The notes beneath the pieces were generated by a model. The model ran no database searches. It was given only the letters and a program-made list of their open reading frames with translations, and was not told the DNA's origin. Positions 35,801 through 41,336 of a DNA stretch of 41,733 nucleotides are shown here, piece after piece. A program made the translations under genes and the position numbers. This stretch comes from an uncultured bacterium (lineage in GTDB: Bacteria; Verrucomicrobiota; Verrucomicrobiia; CAIQCK01). How positions within the stretch are numbered: the first letter of the stretch is position 1; every line of letters begins with the position of its first letter. The stretch is from the NCBI GenBank assembly GCA_903870275.1, contig CAIQCK010000095.1:1-41733 (forward strand), given 5' to 3'.

Positions 35801-38800
35801 GGCGTCAACAGCGTCTTCAACTTCAATGGCGGCGTGCTCCAGGCTGGCCAGGTACTCTCCGCGCAGCCGCTGACGGTCAACGGCGGCACGCTGACGCTGG
35901 CGGATTCGTTTGTGAACTCGCCGGGCGGCACACTCCAGTTGAACAGCGGCGGCATGATCGTGCCCGGCTCGATGGCCAACCAGGGATTGTTCATCCAAAA
36001 CGGCGGGTTGTTCGATCCGCTGGTGTTTACCAACAGCGGCAGCTTCGTCCTCAACAGCGGCACGAACATGGACGGCGTGTTCCTGAACCTCGCTTCGGGC
36101 ACCGTCCAGCAGAATGGCGGCGAACTCGACGTAAACGTGGCGACCAACTACGGCTCGTGGGCGATCAGCGGTGGCGTGGCCAATCTGACGAACTTCGTCA
36201 ACGAAGACCACGGTGCGCTGACTGTCTCCGGCGGCATCCTCAATGGCTCCCTGACCATCGGCAACACCGGCTCTTTCAGCCAACTCACCATCACCAACGG
36301 AGGTGTCGTGGTTGGCAATGGCAGCGTTATTGGCAATTCGTCTCTCTCCAGCAACAATACGGTCATCGTTACGGGAAGCGGTTCGTCTTGGAGCAACAGC
36401 GGCAGTTTCTTTGTCGGCGATGGCGGATCTTTCAACAACCTATCCATTTCCCAAGGCGGCAGTGTGTTGTCCACCGCAGACAGCACTATCGGCGGCGGAT
36501 ACGGAATAGGTGTACATGACAACATGGTGTCGGTGAATGGTGCCGGATCAGTTTGGGTTAACGGCAGTCTCCTGATCGGTGACGAAAGTGCATTCAACAA
36601 TCAACTGACGATCACTAACGGAGGCAAGGTCATCACCAGCGACTGGAGTATGATAGGTTACGCTAGTACAACCAACAACTCGGTTTTGGTGAGTGATCCC
36701 GACTCCGTCTGGAGCGTTGGTCGGGTGTGGCTGGGCTATTTTGGTGGCTGTGTTGGCAACAGCCTTACGATAAGCAATGGAGGCCAGGTTCTCAGCGCTA
36801 ACTGTTACATGGGTGGCTACGATCCTTATCCTTTTTATTTGCCCACCACTTGTACCAATAATTGGGTCTTGGTGAGTGGTCCGGGATCGGTCTGGAGCAA
36901 CAGTGACACTATTTATGTCGGCTCCTATGGTCCATACAATAACCTGACTGTAAACAACGGTGGCGGCGTGATCAGTTCTAATATCATCGTGGGTAACACC
37001 GTTGGCGGGGCAGCATCAATCGGAAACCTTGTGACCCTGTCCGGAGGCTACATTTACGTGACCAACGCAGCGCAGACTGGCACGCTGGATCTGCGCGCCG
37101 GAACACTGGTACTGAATAGTGGGACAGTAGCAGTAAATCAATTGCTGGCGGACAACCCTGTCAATTTCAATGGTGGCATGCTGAAAAGTGGTGCAACCAC
37201 AGTGAACAATGGCTCGATCTTTGCCGTTGGCGACGGCATCCAATCCGCCACTTATGACATGTTCGGCGGCGCGCACTCGTTTGCCAATGGCCTCTTCATC
37301 GATACCAATGCCATCCTCACCGGCACTGGCGCCATCACCGGCTCCATCTCCGATGCCGGTCTCATCGCCCCCGGCAACGGTTTCGGCGTCATCACCGACA
37401 TCGGCAATCTGACGATGCTCGGCGGCGGTGCGATGACGATGGAACTCGGCGGCACCAACGCGTGGCTCTACGACCAGTTCGACCTGACCGGCGCGCTCAG
37501 CTTCGGCGGCACGCTCACCGTGTCCATGCTCAACGGCTACACGCCGCACGCGGGGGATCAGTTCAACCTCTTTGACTTCGGCAGCAGCAGCGGAGCGTTC
37601 AGCGCGACCAATCTGCCCACGCTCTCGCCCACGCTCTATTGGAACACCAGCTTGCTCTACAGCACGGGCGTGATCGAGGCCGACCAGTCCACCGGTTCGG
37701 TACAAGTGATCCTTGCGCCGCAGGCGGCAATTGACGCGGGGGCGAAGTGGCAGGTGGACGCCGATGGCAACTGGCACACCAACAACGAGACCGTGGGCGG
37801 GCTGGTGGTGGGTAGCCATACGTTGAGCTACACCAACCTCACCGGCTGGATCGCTCCGACTAATCAGAGTGTGCAGATCGTTTCCGGGGTGACCACGACC
37901 AACACCGGCACCTATCAATTGACGCCGCTGCTGCTGACGGCGGTCTCGCGCAAGACGCAAGGCGCGGGAACATTCGATTTGAACCTGAACCTGAACGGGG
38001 TGCCCAGCGCGACGGTGGAGCCGCGGTTGAGCGGGCCAACGCAACTGGTGTTCACGTTCAACAAGGCGATGGCGGCGTCCGACGGCACGCTGGATGCGAC
38101 GGAGTTCACGGTGACCAACGCGACGTTTGTGAGCGCGAGCATCGTCAGTAGCAACCTGACGTTGAACCTGACCAGTGTGGTGGATCAGTCGAAGGTGACG
38201 GTGGTGATGAACGGGCTGACCGATCTGGCGGGCAACCCGCTTTCGGGCACCAACGCGGTGCTTGTTCGCTCCCTCTATGGCGATGTCAACCAGAGCGGCA
38301 CGGTCAACGCGGTGGACCTGCAACAGGTGAAGAACAACCTGCTGGCGGCGCTGACCCCGGCGAACTTTCTCTGTGACGTCAACTCCAGCGGCACGATCAA
38401 CGCGGTGGACTTGCAGCAGATCAAGAACAACCTGCTGCACAGCGCCAGTCTCGACACCGGTTCGGGCGGGTCCACCCTGTCCACCTTGTCCGATAGCATG
38501 ACAACCTCCGGGTTGGCGATGACCATGTTGGGCGAGGCGTTGGGGGCGACCAACCTGACATGGAGCACTGACGGCGACGCGCTGTGGACGCCGACGGTTG
38601 CGGAAGACGGCAGCCAAGCCGCGTGGAGCGGCAAGGTCAATGACCTGAACGTATCGTGGGTTGAGACGACGGTGACAGGGCCGGGCACGTTGAGCTTCGA
38701 CTGGATGGTCTCCTCGGAGTTGAACGGGGATTGCCTGACGTTCGCGATAGACGGGGTGAACCAGCCGGGAGCGATTTCCGGCGAGGTGGGCTGGCAGACG

Positions 38801-38914
38801 CTGACGTTCAACATTCCCGCCGGCACGCACCGTTTGACGTGGACCTACTCCAAGAACGGCGCGACCGCCTCCGGTCTGGACGCCGGCTGGGTGCGGCGAG
38901 TGGTTTGCCAGTAG
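26888..38914 (+). CDS. giant secreted cysteine-peptidase/beta-solenoid protein with dockerin
   Basis: 4008 residues, the main cargo of the element. Order: signal peptide 1-34; papain/C39-like cysteine peptidase about 70-325 with Cys92 (GCSATSAAMMMGYYD), His279 (GHTMLGFGYD) and Asn297 (IHNTWD); putative Ig (He_PIG) domain about 330-420; beta-solenoid about 422-3590. I count about 30 copies of a roughly 47-residue unit with the mark GSVWSNSGTLYVG and LTIANGGQV, of the T5SS/PEP-CTERM-associated type, plus three copies of a 114-115-residue unit and five LDVRRGSLTLNSGTV units. Then a PEGA-like domain (about 3600-3680), an Ig-like module, a type I dockerin pair (GDVNQSGTVNAVD, DVNSSGTINAVD, about 3798-3851) and a jelly-roll-like domain. 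No autotransporter barrel or PEP-CTERM tail is seen, so the export route beyond Sec is unclear. No good Shine-Dalgarno; coupled to the 79-aa ORF. Confidence 0.92.
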   Translation: MRKHRYFQSFLGGNVILLLAFVGFYCSIAAAFAANPYLKRTFWENGKQIDEIVVPGRPPPFPVESISPPQSDPQAGINVLSLVPSFTWCYGCSATSAAMMMGYYDNHGYPNMYAGPANGGVCPLNNNIYWGNGESPLSATHIGIDGRTIRGHVEDYWSPSGSSGPDPYIVNGWPEHTQGDCTGDFMGTNQSKYGNGDGGTTFWFYTDGSPMNDYTGAEPRGRDGCHGMKLFVNSRGYTVISNFTQYIYGYQGNTRGFTFSDFKVEIDAGRPVLIQVQGHTMLGFGYDDSSSTIYIHNTWDNSDHSMTWGSSYSGMQHWGVTVLRLQSPGAAPTITTSSPLPSGTVGEAYTQTLTASGGTTPYTWSLLRGNLPSGLDLNSAGVISGTPDTATNASFTVQVVGNDGSASTVNFTLTISPAPQPTTNVIAGVTVNYSGTYMVGTDGWFNALIITNAGILTSSAGIIGNSAFSSNNYALVTGTSSIWSNSGSLTIGSTGSFNQLTINNGGKVQNGYGYVGNNSNAANNAVLVTDAGSFWSNSSTLYVGYAGSSNSLTIANGARVLDPTGSIGNYGGADNNSALVTGPGSIWSNTGNFYVGNSGSSNGLTIANGGHVFNTTGYLGGNAGASNSVLVAGAGSLWSNSSSLYVGNGGAGNSLAILNGAQLTAGGAVTVGSGTGACANSVLVSNAGYVASVGLTIGSGGGQSNSVFVQSNTVWNLRAGALVWGSGVGAFGNSLNIDGSSALTNISGLTLGENNTTFYMTNSASGVVFNGFTTNQLQFPNGFGALTVGSGGSGTALIVSNYTFKANGLTIGTGAGQSNSVVLMSNSVGNLGGGALVWSSGAGAFGNSLNIDGSSALTNIYGLALGENNTTFYMTNSASGVVLNGFTTNQLQFASGFGALTVGNGGAYGTSLMVSNYVLNAAGLTIGASGGRSNSVTLMSGSLWNLRSSALVWGSGAGAFGNNLNMDASSALTNIVSLTLGDNDTTFYMTNSPGGYVLNGFTTNQLQFSPAGFGALTVGASGSHGTVLVISNYLLRTTASSYVGNNGTNVVVLVAGPGSVWSNSSILYVGYSGFSNNLMIANSGQVFNTDGRIGYNSGANNNAAWVTDPGSVWSNNGSLYVGYSGGINGLTITNGGQVFDTDGRIGWNSTANSNWVLVAEAGSVWNNAATLFVGSNGWGNQLTVSDNGTVLATNAIVGAGGSSSINLLNVSGGNLWVTNNTSGGALDVRRGSLNVNGGSVTADRLYVTNNYISSGNAFNYAFLNLSAGTLTTRAGSAVVIPHGSNLVIGATTGQTATWNILGGLNTVSNIVLSSSENPGDTILGGITGAVGVVNVTGAGTVWSNASELRVGGSSGGNQLIITNGARVFDANGYIGNSAGANSNTVLVSDAGSVWSNYNLYVGYSGSGNQLTIANGAVVSNALAYVGNNASASNNTVLVSGLGSVWNCGRIDSGYYYTTALYVGNAGPDNELIISNGGSVASTTIIVGNQTSSVDNAIVVNGGKLSATVFSSSSLDVRRGSLTLNSGTVTVNQLLATNGGSSIVSFNGGTLNSSGTVISNGSVFAVGGDAGTNAVLNLSGGLNSFYNGLIIGNSGANNQLKISGNTWVATSNCVIGALNGATNDSVLLSSGHLLVSDGAGGGVLDVRRGNLTLNSGTATVDRLLATNGAASVVSFNGGRLETAGSVISNGVKLTVGDGTHSATLNLLGGTHSLANGLMISTNGTLAGAGTLFLGGVTTTNFGTIAVGVLAQVPGGLTHVGNLMEAAGSVLDFGVGRAQGMDCGFLQVQGNVALNGLLEVTLSPYYVDAGGLIGATDVFAVLTATAPLAGNFSNVASGAQLESLDQLGSFQVTYAGSNVMLSGFQPAGELGSFTVTNRFATNGLLVGNLAVNNQLVVTNGGVLNDTLAVLGRTASSSSNTALVTGGGSIWTNAGPLRIGGFGPGNQMTVTSGGRVSSVDGVLGWGAGSSSNAVVVSDSGSAWTNANGLFVGYGGSLNQLTISNGAFAGNRTGYVGYASSASNNAVLVSGSGSLWSNYTFLYVGNAGSFNQLTINNGGRVGGQTGYVGYTSSAKNNAVTVSDAGSVWTNGGYLYVGGSGSGNTLSMTNGGRVFNTYGYIGYDVGASNNVVLVTGSGSMWTNNGYVYIGNGGSSNQLTIASGGQVFDSQGHIGENSSASNNTVLITDAGSAWVNNGYLYVGNGSSGNQLTVADGGQLLNVRGHISESTDASNNVVLVTGAGSVWTNSENLYAGNYGSANGLTVANGGQVFDSQGHIGERSSASNNWVLVTDPGSFWNNNSYLYVGVSGASNSLTVANGGQVFNSSGYLGYNAGAGNNTALVTGVGSIWTNNGTLYAGNSGDGNLLTIADGGQVFNSGGEVGYNAGANSNSVLVSGNGSLWNNSGTLNVGDNGSGNGLTITNGGQVVNLSGCIGTWTGASNNWVVVTGTGSVWNNSGTLEVGSFGSGNSLIIASGGQVVGTSGFVGLSGTNNEVLVTGAGSVWSNSDYVYVGLAGSSNTMMIADGGQVLNGFGYIGYGNSVSNNSVVVTGPGSVWSNSSALSVGDSGFGNSLTIANSGLLLDTYGYVGYDPGANSNTVLVGGTGSVWNNAGDLFVGISGSANQLMITNGAQVFNTNAFIGYAAGANGNAVLVTGAGSIWSNAGPLSIGLGGSGNRVTVAGGGQINATLLNNFSGSVFSVSGGSAFFPHVVNGGTFSFQSGTFNPTSFDNIGLFELWNNLTIGAAAGLTNHDGGDVRLVSNATLNVSGGFVITNATLEFAGVSTNTTPFLPGVTFENASTIKWAGYDGNFGNHAVTGNLNLDLPSGPGLLQGSVDNASLTVGGGSGVLYVGSNNLDSLTITDGGHVLDSIGYIGFNASASNNSALVGGSGSLWSNSSSLFVGYSGSGNSLLLTNGGMIWATNVIIGATNTSTGNVVTVSGGQLYATNSSGGGALNVLYGTLNLNSGTVAVDRLLLTNGVNSVFNFNGGVLQAGQVLSAQPLTVNGGTLTLADSFVNSPGGTLQLNSGGMIVPGSMANQGLFIQNGGLFDPLVFTNSGSFVLNSGTNMDGVFLNLASGTVQQNGGELDVNVATNYGSWAISGGVANLTNFVNEDHGALTVSGGILNGSLTIGNTGSFSQLTITNGGVVVGNGSVIGNSSLSSNNTVIVTGSGSSWSNSGSFFVGDGGSFNNLSISQGGSVLSTADSTIGGGYGIGVHDNMVSVNGAGSVWVNGSLLIGDESAFNNQLTITNGGKVITSDWSMIGYASTTNNSVLVSDPDSVWSVGRVWLGYFGGCVGNSLTISNGGQVLSANCYMGGYDPYPFYLPTTCTNNWVLVSGPGSVWSNSDTIYVGSYGPYNNLTVNNGGGVISSNIIVGNTVGGAASIGNLVTLSGGYIYVTNAAQTGTLDLRAGTLVLNSGTVAVNQLLADNPVNFNGGMLKSGATTVNNGSIFAVGDGIQSATYDMFGGAHSFANGLFIDTNAILTGTGAITGSISDAGLIAPGNGFGVITDIGNLTMLGGGAMTMELGGTNAWLYDQFDLTGALSFGGTLTVSMLNGYTPHAGDQFNLFDFGSSSGAFSATNLPTLSPTLYWNTSLLYSTGVIEADQSTGSVQVILAPQAAIDAGAKWQVDADGNWHTNNETVGGLVVGSHTLSYTNLTGWIAPTNQSVQIVSGVTTTNTGTYQLTPLLLTAVSRKTQGAGTFDLNLNLNGVPSATVEPRLSGPTQLVFTFNKAMAASDGTLDATEFTVTNATFVSASIVSSNLTLNLTSVVDQSKVTVVMNGLTDLAGNPLSGTNAVLVRSLYGDVNQSGTVNAVDLQQVKNNLLAALTPANFLCDVNSSGTINAVDLQQIKNNLLHSASLDTGSGGSTLSTLSDSMTTSGLAMTMLGEALGATNLTWSTDGDALWTPTVAEDGSQAAWSGKVNDLNVSWVETTVTGPGTLSFDWMVSSELNGDCLTFAIDGVNQPGAISGEVGWQTLTFNIPAGTHRLTWTYSKNGATASGLDAGWVRRVVCQ
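28960..29990 (+). repeat. three long tandem repeats (342-345 bp) inside the giant gene
   Basis: Three copies in register at 29051, 29393 and 29738 (position of ctggtctgg or its variant), i.e. periods of 342 and 345 bp, 114-115 codons. Copies one and two are almost identical over most of their length, including the protein block NTTFYMTNSASGVV, which points to recent duplication. The third is more divergent. Confidence 0.8.
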
Positions 38915-39040
38915 CGGTCAACTCACAGAGCGAGATTCAGATCGCGCCAGAACCGGCGACATGCTGGCGCTTGGCTTTATCAACCTCGCGGCATGGCGGC
39001 GATGTTCGTAGTGTACACGTCGCCAGATCAAGCCCGCCCG

Positions 39041-39691
39041 TCAAGCCTTTGTGTCTGTTTCGCCGGCCTTCGCTTGCCCCTCTGCCGACTCGATATTTGC
39101 GGCCATCGTCTTCGCTTCACCCTGCCCGCCGTCAGTCACCGCGCTCGCCGGCACGTCAACAACTGCGTCTTCCGTCGGCGCTTCCAGCATCCACTGCAAT
39201 CGCTCAAGGCGCGCCTCAAGCTCTGCCCTGCGCCGGCTGTTCTCTTTTATCCGCTGGCTGGCCATGGCAATGGCTGTCAGGTCCACGTTGATAGTAAGCG
39301 GACTTGCGGCCTTTTCGGTCAGTCTTTGCAGGTTCTGGCCGGCGATGCCAAAGACAATCGAGCAGGCTTTGGGGTTTTCCACGGCCAGCCGCTTAACCTG
39401 ATCGTCAGGTACAGCCAACAGAGCCTTGCCGTACTTTTCCATCACCTTGTTGCAATCCTCCGCCCGCTCTATTTTGCCTAAAAGAACGTCAACCTCACGA
39501 TTCGTTTTGTTTGCGATTTTGACGGCACTTGTGCGGGTGGCACTTGCGAGTTTTTGGGCCGTAGTACCGCGCCGTGGGAGTGCTTTACGAGATGACGATC
39601 CGCTGGGCCTACGCTTTGGCTGCGGTGGTTTTGAGCCGTTGGAGTCGTCTGGTATCGGCTGCGTACTGTCCAGTGGTTGTGATTCGTTCAT
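39041..39691 (-). CDS. unknown charged, helical element protein
   Basis: Protein of 216 residues; GAGGA lies 8 bases upstream of the ATG. The first 60 residues are a disordered, Pro/Ser/Arg-rich basic tail. Residues about 60-175 are helical (REVDVLLGKIERAEDCNKVM) and end in a probable coiled coil (ASQRIKENSRRRAELEARLE). The last 40 residues are acidic and Ala-rich. The middle segment ACSIVFGIAGQNLQRLTEKA faintly recalls small terminase-like or regulator-like phage proteins, but I would not assign this. It follows the integrase and the 67-aa gene on the same strand and converges with the giant gene 126 bp away; that gap holds no clear gene or terminator. Confidence 0.62.
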   Translation of the reverse strand: MNESQPLDSTQPIPDDSNGSKPPQPKRRPSGSSSRKALPRRGTTAQKLASATRTSAVKIANKTNREVDVLLGKIERAEDCNKVMEKYGKALLAVPDDQVKRLAVENPKACSIVFGIAGQNLQRLTEKAASPLTINVDLTAIAMASQRIKENSRRRAELEARLERLQWMLEAPTEDAVVDVPASAVTDGGQGEAKTMAANIESAEGQAKAGETDTKA

Positions 39692-39694
39692 GGT

Positions 39695-39898
39695 TTATCC
39701 TCGAAATGCCACGTCAGCCCGGAGCCGGCCTTTTTTGTTTTTGCGGGGAGAGAGAAGACCTGTAACGTCCCACCACGTTCGCTTGGCCCCCTGCCCCCCG
39801 GTGGTGTGCGTCGTCGTGCCGCCAATTGCCCGCGCCAACGGCTTGACGATAGGCAAGGGACTGGTAGCATCTGTCCCCTCCAGCGTCGTGGGCTGCAT
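39695..39898 (-). CDS. small hypothetical protein between integrase and the 216-aa gene
   Basis: 67 residues from the ATG at 39898 (MQPTTLEGTDATSPLPIVKP). GAGGAG stands 7 bases upstream, the best ribosome site among the overlapping frames here. The C-terminus is basic (SPRKNKKGRLRADVAFRG). Two competing frames exist: one starting with ATGA overlap at the integrase stop (39,969), whose composition is Arg/Gly/Pro-rich like a shadow frame, and one starting at 39,917 with a Shine-Dalgarno too close to its ATG. I prefer this frame but with limited confidence; no family recognised. Confidence 0.42.
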   Translation of the reverse strand: MQPTTLEGTDATSPLPIVKPLARAIGGTTTHTTGGQGAKRTWWDVTGLLSPRKNKKGRLRADVAFRG

Positions 39899-39965
39899 GA
39901 ATGCGCTCCTCGCGCATATCCTCCTTGGTGCAGCCCGCACGCTGGCGTTTCCTTTGGTCGCGCGC

Positions 39966-41161
39966 TCATCCTGCCGCCTGTTTCATTGGTATGACGTTGG
40001 CCGCTGGCGTTGCTGGCCGCAGCGCCCAGAACCGTTCCGCCTCCGTCTTCGTCACCAGCGCCTTGTAATGGTTGTGCAGTACGCCAGGGTCACGATGCCC
40101 CATAAGCCCCGCGGTCTTGATTGCGTCACCATACGCGGCCAAGTGGTAACTACCGAACGAATGCCGGAAACCGTTTGCCGGCCACGGTTCAACCTTCGTC
40201 GCCATTCGCAACGCATCCAGCCGCTTGCGGAAGTTGACTTGATCCACAATCGGCCCGCGTTCTTTCGTGTAAGGTGCCAACCACGCCGCCAGCGTGTCGC
40301 TGATCTCCACCACGCGGCGTGTTCGTTTTTTGGCAACCTCAGCGCCGATGATGATTGAACGCTCGCCCATCCTCACCGCCGACCAATCCAGCCGTTGCGT
40401 TTCCGTTGGCCGCAACCCCGCAAACAAGCCGAGCGCAACGTAAGGCAACAAGTCAAACTCCGGCGCGTGCTCCAATGCTTTCGCGGCTTGCTCCGGCTTG
40501 AAAATCGCCGGTTCCTTGTCCTCTGGCGTTGGCCGCGCCAGTCTGTCAGTCAAGTTGCTTTCGGCCCAGCCGTGGCGGATGGCGTAGTTGTAAAGCTGCG
40601 ACATCTTCACCGCGTCGTTGACTTGCGTGCGGGCAGACAAGTCGGGATTCGATAAGTACCCCTCCAACTCCGGCAGCGTGATCGTACTCAACCGGCGCAT
40701 GCCAAACTGAGCGGTGAGCCGGCTCAAACGGTTCCGCAGTTCTTTCACCGTTTGCTCGCGACGGCGAAGCGATTTTGCATCGTTCACCATCCGCTGAATA
40801 ATCTCCGCCACGGTCGGCGCGTTACGGAACCGCAAGACGTGCTCCACGTAGTATTGCACGGCTTCAGTCAACCCCGCGCCATAAGGCTTCAACAACTCCA
40901 AACACTTCGCGGCTTCGGCCCGCGTCTCTGTTGCCAACGAGAATGCGGCCACGCCCTCATTTTCGCGGGCGATGCGCGCTTGCTGAGCGAACGTCTCAGC
41001 GTCTTGCGGACGCGCTCACCGTTCACCAAGCCCAAGTCCACCATATAACCGACTTGCCCGCTGCGGTGCGTTCGTTTATAAACTGGGGGCCATGCCTGAC
41101 GTTTTGCGCGTTGTCGTTTCGATGGTTGCTGCTGACTCTCAACAGGGTGCTCAGGTGTCAT
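39966..41161 (-). pseudogene. tyrosine-recombinase integrase with an N-terminal frameshift
   Basis: Integrase of the element, next to the tRNA end. The N-terminal part is open from the ATG at 41161 (MTPEHPVESQQ, with GAGAGG 7 bases upstream) through YMVDLGLVNGERVRKT. Near 40,995-41,005 the frame changes and the protein resumes as ETFAQQARIARENEGVAAFS, continuing without break to MKQAAG. The catalytic part, numbered from the GTG at 40952, is complete: Arg181 (FAGLRPTE), box II NGFRHSF with Asn260 where His is usual and Arg263, His286 (MGHRD), nucleophile Tyr296 (NHYKAL). With the frame restored the length is about 398 residues, normal for the family. A sequencing error, a true inactivating indel or a shortened protein from an internal GTG are all possible. 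Confidence 0.88.
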
Positions 41162-41207
41162 CGCAATGCCTCTCGTTTCGGGTTCTGGCTTACTTAACAC
41201 CGTCATA

Positions 41208-41227
41208 ATGGCACGCAAATGGCACGC
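41208..41227 (+). repeat. right arm-type direct repeats (putative integrase/Xis sites)
   Basis: Two exact 9-bp units ATGGCACGC at 41208 and 41219, again 11 bp apart, matching the left-end pair and in the same orientation. They lie 32 bp before the tRNA core and upstream of the integrase start, so protein binding here could both place the integrase and repress its gene. Confidence 0.72.
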
Positions 41228-41245
41228 GCTATGCAAATTAGCGCG
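41225..41245. promoter_or_regulatory. operator-like perfect inverted repeat between integrase and tRNA
   Basis: CGCGCTA at 41225-41231 and TAGCGCG at 41239-41245, spaced by the AT-rich 7-mer tgcaaat. It overlaps the end of the right arm repeats and lies 14 bp before the tRNA, in the region that must now hold the tRNA promoter. No clear -35/-10 pair was found. Confidence 0.5.
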
Positions 41246-41259
41246 TATTTACCGAGGTT

Positions 41260-41336
41260 GCGCCTGTAGCTCAGTTGGATAGAGCAGGGGTTTTCTAAAC
41301 CCTTGGTCGGGGGTTCGAGTCCCTCCAGGCGCGCCA
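41260..41336 (+). tRNA. tRNA-Arg (anticodon TCT)
   Basis: 77 nt including encoded CCA. Acceptor GCGCCTG (41260-41266) pairs with CAGGCGC (41326-41332), followed by G and CCA. The anticodon stem GGGGT (41287-41291) pairs with ACCCT, loop TTTCTAA, anticodon TCT at 41294-41296, reading AGA codons. The T loop is TTCGAGT. Its 5' half is duplicated at 21053-21093, so the gene is a hybrid: 5' half and upstream DNA from the element, 3' half from the chromosome. Confidence 0.97.

Larger units (their letters stand above)
21053..41300. mobile_element. 20.2-kb integrative element in tRNA-Arg(TCT), satellite-like
   Basis: Bounded by the exact 41-nt direct repeat of the tRNA 5' half. It carries a tyrosine integrase next to the right end, an AlpA/Xis-like HTH gene next to the left end, a primase-helicase replication gene, several small unknown genes, and a 12-kb gene for a giant secreted protein as cargo. 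No structural phage genes, relaxase or type IV secretion genes were recognised. This gene set matches phage satellites or small integrative mobilisable elements; which of the two cannot be decided here. The integrase has a frameshift, so excision may now be impaired. Confidence 0.9.

Noticed and set aside
28385..38830. Long minus-strand open frames opposite the giant gene
   Set aside because: They follow the repeat period of the giant gene and are low-complexity Ala/Val/Asp/Gly readings of its antisense; no start signals or domains.
38959..39005. Possible transposase C-terminus (TGDMLALGFINLAAWRRCS) after the giant gene
   Set aside because: About 20 residues vaguely like the end of an IS transposase, but too short and without terminal inverted repeats or other transposase motifs.
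39688..39969. 93-aa frame overlapping the integrase stop by ATGA
   Set aside because: The overlap is attractive, but the product is Arg/Gly/Pro-rich like a shadow frame and a competing frame has a well-spaced ribosome site.
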